From positions 1 through 64,000 of the forward strand of contig NZ_JAINWJ010000047.1 of the NCBI RefSeq assembly GCF_021021415.1: a stretch of DNA of 64,000 nucleotides, read 5' to 3'. Below, one piece after another: positions 21,190 through 30,043 of the stretch. Made by a program: the position numbers and the translations under genes. Within the stretch, counting starts at the first letter, position 1. Every line of letters starts with the position of its first letter. Below the pieces are notes generated by a model. It was not told the origin of the DNA and ran no database searches. It saw nothing but the letters and a program-made list of their open reading frames with translations. The DNA is from Martelella mediterranea. Lineage in GTDB: Bacteria > Pseudomonadota > Alphaproteobacteria > Rhizobiales > Rhizobiaceae.

Positions 21190-22020
21190 ATGGCGGACAG
21201 CCCCACCCACAGCCGGTATGAAGCACGTCGGATCGATACCGGCCGCATTACATTGAACGTGCGCATCGGGGGCAATGGCCCGCTCATGCTGTTCTACCAC
21301 GGGATCACCGCGAATTCCGCCGTGTTCGGCCCGCTCATGGACGCCTTTTCCGACCGGTTCACAACGGTGGCGGTGGACCAGCGCGGCCACGGGCATTCGG
21401 ACAAGCCGCAAACCGGATACGATGCTGCCGACTTTGCAGACGATATCGCCGCGCTCATCAAGACGCTCGATATGGGACCCGCCATCCTGGTCGGGCATTC
21501 GCTCGGATCGCGCAATTCCGTCACCGCCGCAGCGCGCCATCCCGAACTTGTCCGCTCAGTCGTCGCCATCGACTTCACACCCTATATCGAGGACGCGGTC
21601 TTCGCCTCGCTTTCCGCAAGAGTGAATGCCGGCGATCAGGCCTTCGCCGATACCGAGGCCGTTATCGCCTATCTCGCCAATCGCTATCCGAATATTCCGG
21701 CGCCAGCGATCCGAATCCGTGCGGAAAGCGGCTACGCCCAGGCCCATGACGGACTGCGCCCCCTCGCCTCGGCGTCCGCCATGGCCCAGACGGCCGAGGG
21801 CCTGCGCGCCGATCTGGCGCCCGCCTACCGCGCGGTGACCCGTCCGGTTCTGATCATGCGCGGCGCCGACAGCAAGCTGGTCTCCGCGGCGGCGCTTGAA
21901 AAGACCCACGATCTGCGTCCCGATCTGCCCATCGTCGTCGTGCCCGGCGCCGACCACTACGTCAACGAGACCAATCCGGACGTCACGATCAACGCGATCC
22001 GCAATTTCATCGACGGCTGA
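21190..22020 (+). CDS. 2-(Acetamidomethylene)succinate hydrolase (alpha/beta hydrolase)
   Basis: Last step of the pathway: cleaves AAMS to succinic semialdehyde, acetate, ammonia and CO2. The 276 residues show an alpha/beta hydrolase with nucleophile Ser104 in GHSLGS, acid Asp128 in AIDFTPYIE, and His256 in GADHYVNE. These sit exactly two positions before the Ser106/Asp130/His258 triad I recall for the M. loti enzyme, and blocks such as RITLNVR, FTTVAVDQRGHG and RYPNIPA-AIRIRAESGY match it closely. No signal peptide, so cytoplasmic. First gene of the plus-strand ring-cleavage operon, 40 bases before the oxygenase. Confidence 0.95.
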   Translation: MADSPTHSRYEARRIDTGRITLNVRIGGNGPLMLFYHGITANSAVFGPLMDAFSDRFTTVAVDQRGHGHSDKPQTGYDAADFADDIAALIKTLDMGPAILVGHSLGSRNSVTAAARHPELVRSVVAIDFTPYIEDAVFASLSARVNAGDQAFADTEAVIAYLANRYPNIPAPAIRIRAESGYAQAHDGLRPLASASAMAQTAEGLRADLAPAYRAVTRPVLIMRGADSKLVSAAALEKTHDLRPDLPIVVVPGADHYVNETNPDVTINAIRNFIDG

Positions 22021-22060
22021 GCGGCCGGCGTCCCCAATAAAAATCAACAGGAACAGAGAA

Positions 22061-23200
22061 ATGGTCAGCATCAACAAAACCTCGGACAAGACACGGGTTG
22101 CGCAGGTTGCGGGCGGCGGGTTTTCCGGCCTCACGGCCGCGATCGCGCTCCGCCAGAACGGCTGGGACGTCGTCCTGCACGAAAAGAGCCCCGAACTGCG
22201 CGCCTTTGGCGCGGGCATCTATCTCTGGCACAACGGCCTCCGGGTGCTCGAAGGCATCGGCTGCCTGAATGAAGTGCTGGAAGATTCCTTCACGCCGCCG
22301 GCCTATGAGACCTGGATGCACAACAAGTCCGTGTCGAAGGAGACATTCAACGGTCTGCCGTGGCGCATCATGACCCGCGCGCATCTGCACGATGCGCTCG
22401 CCAACCGCGCCCGTGAAGTCGGCGTTGAAATCCGCACCAATTCCGAGGCGGTCGGCGCGGAGGCCTCCGGCACGCTGAAACTGGCCTCCGGCGAGGTTGT
22501 TGAAGGCGATCTGATCGTCGGCGCTGACGGCGTCGGCTCCAAGGTGCGCGATTCGCTCGGCTTCGAGCAGGAGCGCTGGGGCGCGACCGACGGCATCATC
22601 CGCCTCATCGTACCGCGCCACAAGGACAAGCTCGGCCATGGCGAATGGGACAACACCATCGACATGTGGAACCACTGGCCGCGGGTGCAGCGCATTCTCT
22701 ATTCGCCCTGCAACGACAGGGAACTCTATCTCGGCCTGATGGCGCCGTCTGCCGATCCGCGCGGCTCCAAGGTGCCGCTCGACCTCGAGGTCTGGATGGA
22801 AATGTTCCCCTTCCTGGAGCCCTGCCTGGTCGATGCCGCGAAGATCGAGGACGCGCGCTACGACACCTATCAGACCACCAAGCTCAACACCTGGTCGCGC
22901 GGCAAGGTCGCCCTCGTCGGCGATGCCGCCCATGCCATGTGCCCGGCGTTGGCGCAGGGCGCCGGCTGCGGCATGGTGAACGCCTTCACGCTCGCGCAGG
23001 ACGTAGAGAAGGGCGCATCGCTCGAAGAAGCACTCGCCGACTGGGAAAAATCGGTGCGTCCGATCACCGACCTGACCCAGAAGCTGTCCGCCGATCACGC
23101 CGCGAACCGCACCATGTCCTATGGCAACGGCTTCACCCCGGAAGCGCTGACCGCCGCCCGCTTCGACCCGATCAACCGCGTCTATTCGTGGCCGCAGTAA
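22061..23200 (+). CDS. 3-Hydroxy-2-methylpyridine-5-carboxylate oxygenase (MHPCO)
   Basis: FAD monooxygenase that hydroxylates and opens the pyridine ring of MHPC, giving 2-(acetamidomethylene)succinate. Started at the ATG at 22061 it has 379 residues, the same length as the M. loti enzyme. Visible motifs: N-terminal VAGGGFSGLTAAIALRQNGW, the substrate-side loop FGAGIYLWHNGLRVLEG, DLIVGADGVGS, and the C-terminal GDAAHAMCPALAQGAGCGMVNAF. The typical end RVYSWPQ is present. An open frame upstream overlaps the hydrolase gene and is not used. With the preceding hydrolase it forms the committed ring-cleavage pair. Confidence 0.95.
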   Translation: MVSINKTSDKTRVAQVAGGGFSGLTAAIALRQNGWDVVLHEKSPELRAFGAGIYLWHNGLRVLEGIGCLNEVLEDSFTPPAYETWMHNKSVSKETFNGLPWRIMTRAHLHDALANRAREVGVEIRTNSEAVGAEASGTLKLASGEVVEGDLIVGADGVGSKVRDSLGFEQERWGATDGIIRLIVPRHKDKLGHGEWDNTIDMWNHWPRVQRILYSPCNDRELYLGLMAPSADPRGSKVPLDLEVWMEMFPFLEPCLVDAAKIEDARYDTYQTTKLNTWSRGKVALVGDAAHAMCPALAQGAGCGMVNAFTLAQDVEKGASLEEALADWEKSVRPITDLTQKLSADHAANRTMSYGNGFTPEALTAARFDPINRVYSWPQ

Positions 23201-23233
23201 GCACTATCCCTTTCATCTCTACAGGAGACATTC

Positions 23234-23824
23234 ATGAATTACTCTAGCCAGGTCGAAAAGGACTACGAGGTCCGCGGCTGGTACGGTGCGACACAGGAAG
23301 TGCTGCATGATGGCGGCAGCGCAACGGCCCCGCTGATCAAAGCGGCGGCAGGCGTCATCATCAAGAACCCCTTTGCGGGCAAGTTCGTGGCAGACCTTTC
23401 CGCGCTGACCGCGCCTTCGGCCGCCATCGGCTATGCGCTGGGCGAACGCGCGGTGGCCCTGCTGGGCGGCCGCCCGGCAGAAAGCTACGGCAAGGGCGGC
23501 ATCGCCGGCGTTGCCGGCGAGCAGGAGCATGTGGTGGCCTGCGTCACCACCACCTTCGGCGATCCGCTGCGCGAAGCCATCGGCGGCGGGGCCGCATGGA
23601 TTTCCTCCGCCAGCAAGGTCGCTTCGGCCGGCACCGCCATCGATATTCCGCTCGCCCACAAGGACGAGCTCTATATCCGGTCCCATTACGACGCCTTCAC
23701 CTTCGTCGTGCCGGACGGCCCGCGTCCTGACGAAATCCTGATATGTGTTGCGGTGGCCACCGGCGGCCGCGTGCATCAGCGCGTGGGCGGAATGAGCGTT
23801 GCCGACCTCAAGGCAACGGCCTGA
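23234..23824 (+). CDS. DUF1185 / 'amino acid synthesis' family protein
   Basis: A 196-residue cytoplasmic protein with no assigned biochemical step. It reads as the DUF1185 (AA_synth) family: N-terminal RGWYGATQEVLHDGG, a Gly/Ala-rich centre (SYGKGGIAGVAGEQEHV), FGDPLREAIGGGAAWISS and a terminal GGRVHQRVG. The ribosome site is AGGAG before the ATG at 23234. It is embedded between the ring-opening oxygenase and a PEBP gene in a catabolic operon, which argues for a supporting role such as isomerising or scavenging an intermediate. That is inference. Confidence 0.75.
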   Translation: MNYSSQVEKDYEVRGWYGATQEVLHDGGSATAPLIKAAAGVIIKNPFAGKFVADLSALTAPSAAIGYALGERAVALLGGRPAESYGKGGIAGVAGEQEHVVACVTTTFGDPLREAIGGGAAWISSASKVASAGTAIDIPLAHKDELYIRSHYDAFTFVVPDGPRPDEILICVAVATGGRVHQRVGGMSVADLKATA

Positions 23825-23850
23825 AACAAAACGAACACCAAGGAGACGAC

Positions 23851-24306
23851 ATGCCTCTGAACATCAAAGACCTGAAAATCACCTCCTCCGATTTCGCGCC
23901 GCTTTCGCGCCTCGCCGACAAGCATGCCGGCGACAAGGGCAACGCCCTGCCGAAACTGACGGTCAGCGGCGTGCCGGAAGGCACCAAGGAGCTGGCCGTG
24001 ATCTGCCATGATCCGGACGCGCCCCTGGCCCATGGCTTCACCCACTGGACGGTCTATGCCATCGACCCCAAGGCCACCGATCTTTCGGACGCGCAGGAAA
24101 AGTACCGCGTCGGCCCCAATGGCGCCGGAGACATGCAGTATTATGGACCGCAGCCGCCGGCCGGCCATGGCGACCATCATTATTACTTCTGGGTCTACGC
24201 ACTGGACACCAATGTCGAGGGCACGCCGACGCGCGAAGAGTTTCTCGACAAATATGCGGACAATATCATTGAGCAGAACCGGATCGTCGGTCTCTACTCC
24301 AACTAA
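23851..24306 (+). CDS. YbhB/YbcL (PEBP, Raf-kinase-inhibitor-like) family protein
   Basis: A 151-residue PEBP-fold protein, starting at the ATG at 23851 after AAGGAGA. The signature is clear: ELAVICHDPDAPLAHGFTHWTVYAID, then YGPQPPAGHGDHHYYFWVYALD. The family binds anionic ligands such as phosphate or carboxylate groups; bacterial members have no defined reaction. No signal peptide is seen. Its place inside the operon suggests a small-molecule-binding role in B6 degradation, not shown by sequence. Confidence 0.85.
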   Translation: MPLNIKDLKITSSDFAPLSRLADKHAGDKGNALPKLTVSGVPEGTKELAVICHDPDAPLAHGFTHWTVYAIDPKATDLSDAQEKYRVGPNGAGDMQYYGPQPPAGHGDHHYYFWVYALDTNVEGTPTREEFLDKYADNIIEQNRIVGLYSN

Positions 24307-24317
24307 CCGATGTTTTT

Positions 24318-24349
24318 CCCGGCGTGATTCCCTTCGGGGTCACGCCGGG
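24318..24349 (+). other. Stem-loop inside the ring-cleavage operon
   Basis: CCCGGCGTGA (24318-24327) pairs perfectly with TCACGCCGGG (24340-24349) around a 12-base loop, in the gap before the decarboxylase gene. There is no T run, so it is more likely an RNA-processing or stabilising structure than a full terminator. Confidence 0.55.
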
Positions 24350-24376
24350 GCCGCCCCTCCAGAGGAGACCTGAACA

Positions 24377-25111
24377 ATGTCTGATACGAGAACAGCGCGC
24401 GAAACCGCGATCCAGGAGCTGGTGATGGCCACCCGCATTCTGGTGAACGAGGGCATCATGGATGTCTTCGGCCATATCAGCGCCCGCGACCCGGAAAACC
24501 CGGACCAGTTCCTGCTGCCGCAGAAACTCGCGCCCAATACGATCACGCCCTCCGATATCCAGACCCTGACGCTCGATGGCGAGACGACGGACAACCGCCC
24601 CTCCTATTTGGAGCGCTATATCCACAGCGAGATCTACAAGGCCCGGCCGGATGTGATGTGCGTTCTTCACACGCATTCGCCCGCCGTTCTGCCCTTCTGC
24701 TTCATCGACACCCCGCTGCGGCCGGTCACCCATATGGGCGCCTTCCTCGGCGAATCCGTGCCGGTTTATGAAATCCGCGACAAGCAGGGCGAGAACACCG
24801 ATCTGTTCGGCGGCAGCCCCGAAGTCTGCGCCGAAATCGCCGAAAGCCTCGGCCAGTCGGCTGCCGTGATCATGGCCCGCCACGGCGTCGTGAACGTCGG
24901 CAACTCGATCCGGCAGACGACCTTCCGCGCCTTCTATATGGAACAGGAAGCCAAGGCCTATACGCTCGGCCTCCAGATCGGGAAGATCAAGTTCATGACC
25001 GATGGCGAGCTCGAGGCCGCCGGCAATCTGGTCGGCGCGCAGATCAATCGCGGCTGGGATCACTGGTCGGCGGCTGTCCGCCACAAGGGCCTTGCCGAAG
25101 ACCTCGACTAA
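24377..25111 (+). CDS. 3-Hydroxy-2-methylpyridine-4,5-dicarboxylate decarboxylase (class II aldolase family)
   Basis: Removes the 4-carboxylate of HMPDC to give MHPC. The 244-residue protein belongs to the class II aldolase/adducin family. Metal ligands are seen in [10 protein letters not shown] (two histidines) and in [10 protein letters not shown] (third histidine); the N-terminal block [19 protein letters not shown] is typical of the family. Agreement with the M. loti enzyme (mlr6791) is strong by memory, especially the [13 protein letters not shown] and [18 protein letters not shown] segments. The ATG at 24377 has a GAGGAGA site. It is a Mn-dependent enzyme in the characterised case; located 110 bases before the 4-pyridoxate dehydrogenase. 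Confidence 0.92.
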   Translation: MSDTRTARETAIQELVMATRILVNEGIMDVFGHISARDPENPDQFLLPQKLAPNTITPSDIQTLTLDGETTDNRPSYLERYIHSEIYKARPDVMCVLHTHSPAVLPFCFIDTPLRPVTHMGAFLGESVPVYEIRDKQGENTDLFGGSPEVCAEIAESLGQSAAVIMARHGVVNVGNSIRQTTFRAFYMEQEAKAYTLGLQIGKIKFMTDGELEAAGNLVGAQINRGWDHWSAAVRHKGLAEDLD

Positions 25112-25220
25112 GACACGCCCACGGAAGGCGCAATCAAGGGCCTGAAGTCCCTGCGCCTCCCGCTCCTCAACATACGCAAGACGGATCGGACCGGTCGCGC
25201 CGATCGCAAGGAAGAACGCC

Positions 25221-26834
25221 ATGTCGCACGCTGAAACCTATGACTACGTCATCGTCGGAGCCGGCTCCGCGGGCTGCGTGCTGGCCAATCGACTGACCGA
25301 AGACCCCTCCGTTACCGTCCTGCTGCTCGAAGCCGGCGGCTGGGACCGCGATCCGATGATCCATATTCCGCTCGGCTGGGGTAAGATCCTCACCGAGCGG
25401 CGTCACGACTGGATGTATTTCTGCGAGCCGGAGGACAATGTCGGCGGCCGTGCCGTGGAATGCGCCCGCGGCAAGGTGATCGGCGGCTCGTCGTCCACCA
25501 ATGCCATGGCCTATGTCCGCGGCAATCGCGGCGATTACGACCGCTGGGCGGCTTCGGGACTTTCGGAATGGTCCTATGAAAAGACCCTGCCCTATTTCAA
25601 GAAGACGGAAAGCTGGGAAGGCGGGGAAACGGCGTTTCGCGGCGGCTCCGGCCCGGTCTCGACGCAGCGCTGCCGCTACCAGGACCCGCTGACGGATGCG
25701 GTGGCCGAAGCCAGCCGCGCGGCGGGTTATCCCCAGATCGAGGATTACAACGGCGAGACCCAGGAGGGGTTCAGCCGTCTGCAGATGACCATCGACAAGG
25801 GTCGCCGCGCCTCCACCGCCAACGCCTATCTGCGGCCCGCCATGAAACGGAAGAACCTCACCGTTCTGACCCATGCCATGGCGAAACACATCACCTTCGA
25901 GGGCAGCCGCGCCACCGGCCTCGTCTTCGACCACAATGGCAATGAGCGCCGCGTCATCGCAAAGCGCGAAGTGCTGCTTTCGGGTGGCGTCATCAACACA
26001 CCGCAACTGATGATGCTCTCGGGCCTCGGCGCGGGCGACGAGCTGCAGGCGCAGGGGATCGAGACCCGGGTCAATCTTCCCGCCGTCGGCAAGAACCTTC
26101 AGGATCACGTTTCGGTCCTGATCATGCATCACCGCAAGACGCCCGGCCCCTTCCTGCACAAGATGCGTGCCGACAGGATCGCGATCGATTTCGCCAGGAC
26201 CTATCTGACGGGCAAGGGCTTTTCCGGCGACGTGCCCGGCGGCGTGGTGGCTTTCCTGAAGAGCGATGAAACCCGCCCTCTGCCCGATATCCAGCTCCTC
26301 TTCACCGCCGCCCCGCTTGCGGCATGGCCGTGGTTCAAGCCGTTCAAGCAGCCGTTTCGCGATGGCTTTGCCACCCGCATCGTCGCGGTGCAGCCGGAAA
26401 GCCGGGGCTCGGTCAAGCTCGCCTCCGCCGATCCCTTCGCAGCCCCGCTCATTCACCAGAATTTCCTGGCCGCCGAGAACGACTGGAAGTCGCTGCGCGC
26501 AGGCTTCCGCGTCGGACGCACGCTCGCCGCCCAGCCGGCCATGGCCAATTTTATCGAGACCGAGTTCTTCCCCGGCGCCAAATGCCAGAGCGACGAGGAG
26601 ATCGACGAGCATATCCGCAAGACCTCCATCACCGTGCACCACCCGGCCGGCACCTGCCGCATGGGCGCGGACGAAGCCTCCGTCGTTGACCCGGAACTGA
26701 AGGTTCGCGGCGTTGCCGGGCTGCGCGTCGTCGATGCCTCGGTAATGCCGGATCTGCCCTGCGGCAACATCAACGCCGCCGTCATCATGATCGCCGAGAA
26801 GGCGGCAGACCTCATCAAGGCCAGCCAGACATGA
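25221..26834 (+). CDS. padh1: 4-Pyridoxate dehydrogenase (GMC flavoprotein)
   Basis: Oxidises 4-pyridoxic acid to 5-formyl-3-hydroxy-2-methylpyridine-4-carboxylate. The 537 residues make a choline-dehydrogenase-like GMC enzyme: [18 protein letters not shown] (aa ~7-24), [34 protein letters not shown], and the catalytic histidine block [12 protein letters not shown] with terminal [19 protein letters not shown]. In M. loti the corresponding gene (mlr6792) lies between the decarboxylase and FHMPC dehydrogenase genes, the same order as here, which supports this assignment over a generic choline dehydrogenase. No signal peptide; the characterised enzyme is membrane-associated. Confidence 0.87.
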   Translation: MSHAETYDYVIVGAGSAGCVLANRLTEDPSVTVLLLEAGGWDRDPMIHIPLGWGKILTERRHDWMYFCEPEDNVGGRAVECARGKVIGGSSSTNAMAYVRGNRGDYDRWAASGLSEWSYEKTLPYFKKTESWEGGETAFRGGSGPVSTQRCRYQDPLTDAVAEASRAAGYPQIEDYNGETQEGFSRLQMTIDKGRRASTANAYLRPAMKRKNLTVLTHAMAKHITFEGSRATGLVFDHNGNERRVIAKREVLLSGGVINTPQLMMLSGLGAGDELQAQGIETRVNLPAVGKNLQDHVSVLIMHHRKTPGPFLHKMRADRIAIDFARTYLTGKGFSGDVPGGVVAFLKSDETRPLPDIQLLFTAAPLAAWPWFKPFKQPFRDGFATRIVAVQPESRGSVKLASADPFAAPLIHQNFLAAENDWKSLRAGFRVGRTLAAQPAMANFIETEFFPGAKCQSDEEIDEHIRKTSITVHHPAGTCRMGADEASVVDPELKVRGVAGLRVVDASVMPDLPCGNINAAVIMIAEKAADLIKASQT

Positions 26835-26908
26835 TCCACTAGAACCAACGACCAAGGGACAAGAAGCGAAAACGCCGGTCCGGTAGCAAAACACAGAGGT
26901 GAACAAAA

Positions 26909-27294
26909 ATGAAATTCAGAACTTTCGCAGCCGGCGTGCTGCTTATGGAGAGCTCGGCCAAGCCTGCGGCTCCGGCCCGGGACATGCTCCTCCCTCCAGC
27001 CCCTCTCTTGGGGTGATGTCGATGCTGACCCCACCGGTGGCGCTGACCTCGATCACCGCGGCCAGTCTCGACGGGGCCAATATGTGGTCTAGCGGCTTCA
27101 AGGCGCCCAAATGCGCCCGGGCCTCACGCATTGCTGTCGGTTTCTGCCTGATGTTGCCGCACGCGCTGGGCCGCATGTCCACCATTTTCAACACTATCGC
27201 TGCTGTCGTGCTCGTCGCTCCGCCCGCAGAATACCCGTCTTGCCGAGACGATTCCGTCTGCAGCCACCAAGGCCGGGCACCCCGGCCCTGACCA
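26909..27294 (+). pseudogene. Remnant of a TAXI-type TRAP transporter (binding protein start + permease end)
   Basis: The ATG at 26909 opens MKFRTFAAGVLL, the start of a signal peptide, but the frame stops at 27014-27016 after 35 codons. In another frame, from about 26990 onward, the sequence reads GVMSMLTPPVALTSITAASL then DGANMWSSGFKA, matching the end of TAXI-family TRAP permeases (GVLSMITPPVALA...GAN-WKTGF-A), followed by degenerate hydrophobic sequence up to about 27235. The simplest reading is a deletion that fused the head of a periplasmic binding protein gene to the tail of its permease gene. It sits between two enzyme genes of the B6 operon and is replaced in function, presumably, by the intact TRAP genes downstream. 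Confidence 0.6.
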
Positions 27295-27316
27295 CTCAAC
27301 CAGGAAAGAGAAAACC

Positions 27317-28237
27317 ATGAAGAAAATTGCAATCATCGGGTTGGGAACCATGGGGCCGGGCATGGCGGCGCGGCTGGCGCGCGGCGGCATCGCGGTCACG
27401 GCCTATGACATCGCGCCGGCAGCACTGGAACGCGCCTCGGCCATGATCGCGACGGCCAATGCCGTGCTCGATACGCTCGGCATTGAGGGAACGGCGGATA
27501 ACCCCATCAAGCTGACGAGCGACCTCGCCGAGGCGGTCGCGGATGCCGACCTCGTGATCGAGAATGTTCCGGAAAAGGCTGATATCAAGGCCGGCGTCTA
27601 TCGCCAGATTGATGCCCTGATCGGCCCTGACGTCATCGTCGCTTCCGACACGTCGGGCATTCCGATCACCAGCCTTCAGGAACACATCTCCAACCCCGCC
27701 CGCATGGTCGGCATGCACTGGTCGAACCCGCCGCACATCATTCCGATGATCGAGGTGATTGCCGGCGCGCAGACCGCGCCGGAGACGAGCGAGGCGATCA
27801 AGACGCTGATCCGCTCGCTCGGCCTCCTGCCCGTCACCGTCAAGAAGGATGTGCCGGGCTTCGTCGAAAACCGCGTGCTTTACGCGCTTCTGCGCGAAGT
27901 GATCGATCTGGTCGAGCAGGACGTGGTCGACCCAGAGGATATCGACACCTGCGTATCCTGGGGGATCGGCTACAAGCTTGCGGTAATCGGCCCGATGGCG
28001 CTTCTGGATATGGCCGGGCTCGACATCTACAACTCCGTTTCGAGCTTCCTCAACGCCGACCTCGCCGACCGTAAGGACGTGCCGGAACTGGTCAAGGAGA
28101 AGATCGAGGCCGGCACGCTGGGCCTGAAATCGGGCAGCGGCATCTATGATTATACGCCCGAGAAGATCGCCGAACTGCAGAAGAGCCGCGCCCAAAAACT
28201 GGTCGCGATCCGCCGTATCCTGGAGGAGCGCTCATGA
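27317..28237 (+). CDS. FHMPC dehydrogenase (3-hydroxyacyl-CoA dehydrogenase-like)
   Basis: NAD-dependent oxidation of 5-formyl-3-hydroxy-2-methylpyridine-4-carboxylate to the 4,5-dicarboxylate. The 306-residue protein has the Rossmann motif IIGLGTMGPGMAARLARGG at the N-terminus, DLVIENVPEK, the catalytic region ARMVGMHWSNPPHIIPMIEV, and a C-terminal helical domain, all as in the beta-hydroxyacyl-CoA dehydrogenase fold used by the M. loti enzyme (mlr6793). AGGAAAGAG precedes the ATG. Its last four bases overlap the start of the TRAP small permease gene, so enzyme and transporter are translationally coupled. Confidence 0.9.
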   Translation: MKKIAIIGLGTMGPGMAARLARGGIAVTAYDIAPAALERASAMIATANAVLDTLGIEGTADNPIKLTSDLAEAVADADLVIENVPEKADIKAGVYRQIDALIGPDVIVASDTSGIPITSLQEHISNPARMVGMHWSNPPHIIPMIEVIAGAQTAPETSEAIKTLIRSLGLLPVTVKKDVPGFVENRVLYALLREVIDLVEQDVVDPEDIDTCVSWGIGYKLAVIGPMALLDMAGLDIYNSVSSFLNADLADRKDVPELVKEKIEAGTLGLKSGSGIYDYTPEKIAELQKSRAQKLVAIRRILEERS

Positions 28238-28767
28238 GCGAGGAAGGCAAGGCCGCCGAAAAACCGAAGGGCGCGGGCAATTTTGTCACCCGCGCGCTCC
28301 ACACCGGCCTCGGCATTGTGCTGCTCGTCGTGGTCGCTATCAATGTGCTCAACGCCGGCAGTCGCTATCTCTTCGGCATCTCTCCCGTCGGCGCCGACGA
28401 GCTGATGATCTATCTGATCATCTGGATCACGATGATTGCGGCGGTCCTGTCATTCTTCGCCCGCAGCCATATCAGCGTGGATCTGGTGCCGCTCTATACC
28501 CCCGGGCGCGCCCGGTATCTCTGGTATATCCTGCATGATCTCATCGCCATCTTCGCCTGCGCCTTCGCGACCCATGCGTCCTGGCTCTTCATTGTGAAAA
28601 TCAACCGCATCGGCGTAAGCAGCATGGGGCTCGGCATCCCGATGACGATACCGCATGCAGCCCTGCTCTTCGGTTTCGCGGGGCTGACCGTGGCAGGCGC
28701 CGTCAAGCTCGTCTTCGACATCATGGCCCTGCTGCGAAAAGCCCCGGCTTCGGAGAGCCGCCCATGA
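28234..28767 (+). CDS. dctQ: TRAP transporter small permease (DctQ)
   Basis: Inner-membrane small subunit of a tripartite transporter, 177 residues with four hydrophobic segments: GIVLLVVVAINVLNAG, DELMIYLIIWITMIAAVLSFF, LHDLIAIFACAFATHASW and IPHAALLFGFAGLTVAGAV. The N-terminal ~20 residues are charged and cytoplasmic. It overlaps the dehydrogenase gene upstream and the large permease gene downstream by four bases each. Its substrate is unknown; coupling to FHMPC dehydrogenase favours a pyridine carboxylate such as 4-pyridoxate. Confidence 0.88.
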   Translation: MSEEGKAAEKPKGAGNFVTRALHTGLGIVLLVVVAINVLNAGSRYLFGISPVGADELMIYLIIWITMIAAVLSFFARSHISVDLVPLYTPGRARYLWYILHDLIAIFACAFATHASWLFIVKINRIGVSSMGLGIPMTIPHAALLFGFAGLTVAGAVKLVFDIMALLRKAPASESRP

Positions 28768-30029
28768 TCTTCGCCTATATCGTCCTGCCCATTCTGCTGG
28801 TCGCCATCGGCACGCCGATCTTCCTCGTCTTCCTGACGGTGGTCGCCGTCGCCATGCTGTTCTTCCTGAACATACCGCCCGTGGCGCTGCAGCAGGTGAT
28901 GTTCGGCGGGCTGGACAATTTCGCCCTCCTGGCCATCCCGTTCTTCGTCTTCGCGGGCCAGCTCATGAGCTCCAGCGGCATCGCCAACCGGCTGATCGCC
29001 TGGGCCATGGCCATGGTGGGACGGGTTCCGGGCAGTCTCGGGGTCTCCACCGTCGCGGCCTCCACGGCGCTCGGCGCGATCTCCGGGTCGTCGGTCGCCG
29101 CCGTCGCCGCGCTCGGCCAGACGCTCTATCCGAAACTGATTGCGGCGGGCTACGGGCAACGCCACGCGGGCGGCCTTCTGGCCTCGTCCGGGGCGATCGA
29201 CATCGTCATCCCGCCCAGCATCGCCATGATCCTCTATGGCATGGCAGCCGAGCAATCCATTCCCCGGCTGTTCATCGCCGGGATCCTGCCGGCGATCCTC
29301 ATGGCGGCGCTTCTTTCGCTGTTCGTGGTCGCGGATTCGATGCGCCGCGGCATCCCTTCGGATCACGCCTTCTCCTTCAAGGCCGCCGCCAAGGCCACAA
29401 AGGATGCGTTCTGGGCGATCCTGATGCCGGTTTTCGTCCTCGGGGGCATCTATCTCGGCGTATTTTCCCCCTCCGAGGCGGGCGGCTTTGCCTGTTTCTA
29501 TGCGATCGTGATCGGGCTCTTCGTCTACCGCACCATGACCCTGCGCGACATCGTCAACGCGGCCGGCAGCGCGGCCATGCTCTCGGGCCAGATCCTGATC
29601 CTCGTCGCCGCTGCAAGCGTCATCACCTGGATCGTGACGACACAGGGCGTCCCGCAGGCCATCATCGCCTGGATCAACGCGATGGAGCTCTCCGCCTTCG
29701 CCTTCCTCTTGGCGATCAACCTGCTGCTCCTGGCCATCGGCGCCTTCCTCGATCCGACCTCCGCGATCCTCGTCTTCGCGCCGCTTCTGGCGCCGATCGC
29801 GATGTCGCTCGGCATCGACCCGATCCATTTCGGCATCATCATGACCGTCAATCTTGCGATCGGCATGTTCACGCCGCCCTTCGGGCTGAACATCTTCGTG
29901 GCGCAACAGGTGACCGGCCTGCCCGCGCACACGCTCTACCGGGGCGTTGCCCCCTTCGTGGCGGTGCTCATCATCGCGCTCATCGCGATCACCTATGTTC
30001 CCGCTCTATCCCTGACCCTCGCCCACTGA
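28764..30029 (+). CDS. dctM: TRAP transporter large permease (DctM)
   Basis: Sodium- or proton-coupled permease subunit, 421 residues with about twelve hydrophobic segments. Family landmarks are GGLDNFALLAIPFFVFAGQLM, STALGAISGSSVAAVAALG, PPSIAMILYGM and the C-terminal FTPPFGLNIFVAQ. It is of the DctP-associated class, unlike the decayed TAXI-type permease at 26.9-27.3 kb. It is coupled to dctQ and followed 14 bases later by the binding protein gene. Confidence 0.9.
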   Translation: MIFAYIVLPILLVAIGTPIFLVFLTVVAVAMLFFLNIPPVALQQVMFGGLDNFALLAIPFFVFAGQLMSSSGIANRLIAWAMAMVGRVPGSLGVSTVAASTALGAISGSSVAAVAALGQTLYPKLIAAGYGQRHAGGLLASSGAIDIVIPPSIAMILYGMAAEQSIPRLFIAGILPAILMAALLSLFVVADSMRRGIPSDHAFSFKAAAKATKDAFWAILMPVFVLGGIYLGVFSPSEAGGFACFYAIVIGLFVYRTMTLRDIVNAAGSAAMLSGQILILVAAASVITWIVTTQGVPQAIIAWINAMELSAFAFLLAINLLLLAIGAFLDPTSAILVFAPLLAPIAMSLGIDPIHFGIIMTVNLAIGMFTPPFGLNIFVAQQVTGLPAHTLYRGVAPFVAVLIIALIAITYVPALSLTLAH

Positions 30030-30043
30030 AAAGGACGCTTTCC

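Noticed and set aside
21896-22060. Upstream extension of the MHPC oxygenase frame
   Set aside because: It overlaps the AAMS hydrolase gene; starting at 22061 gives the exact length of the characterised enzyme.
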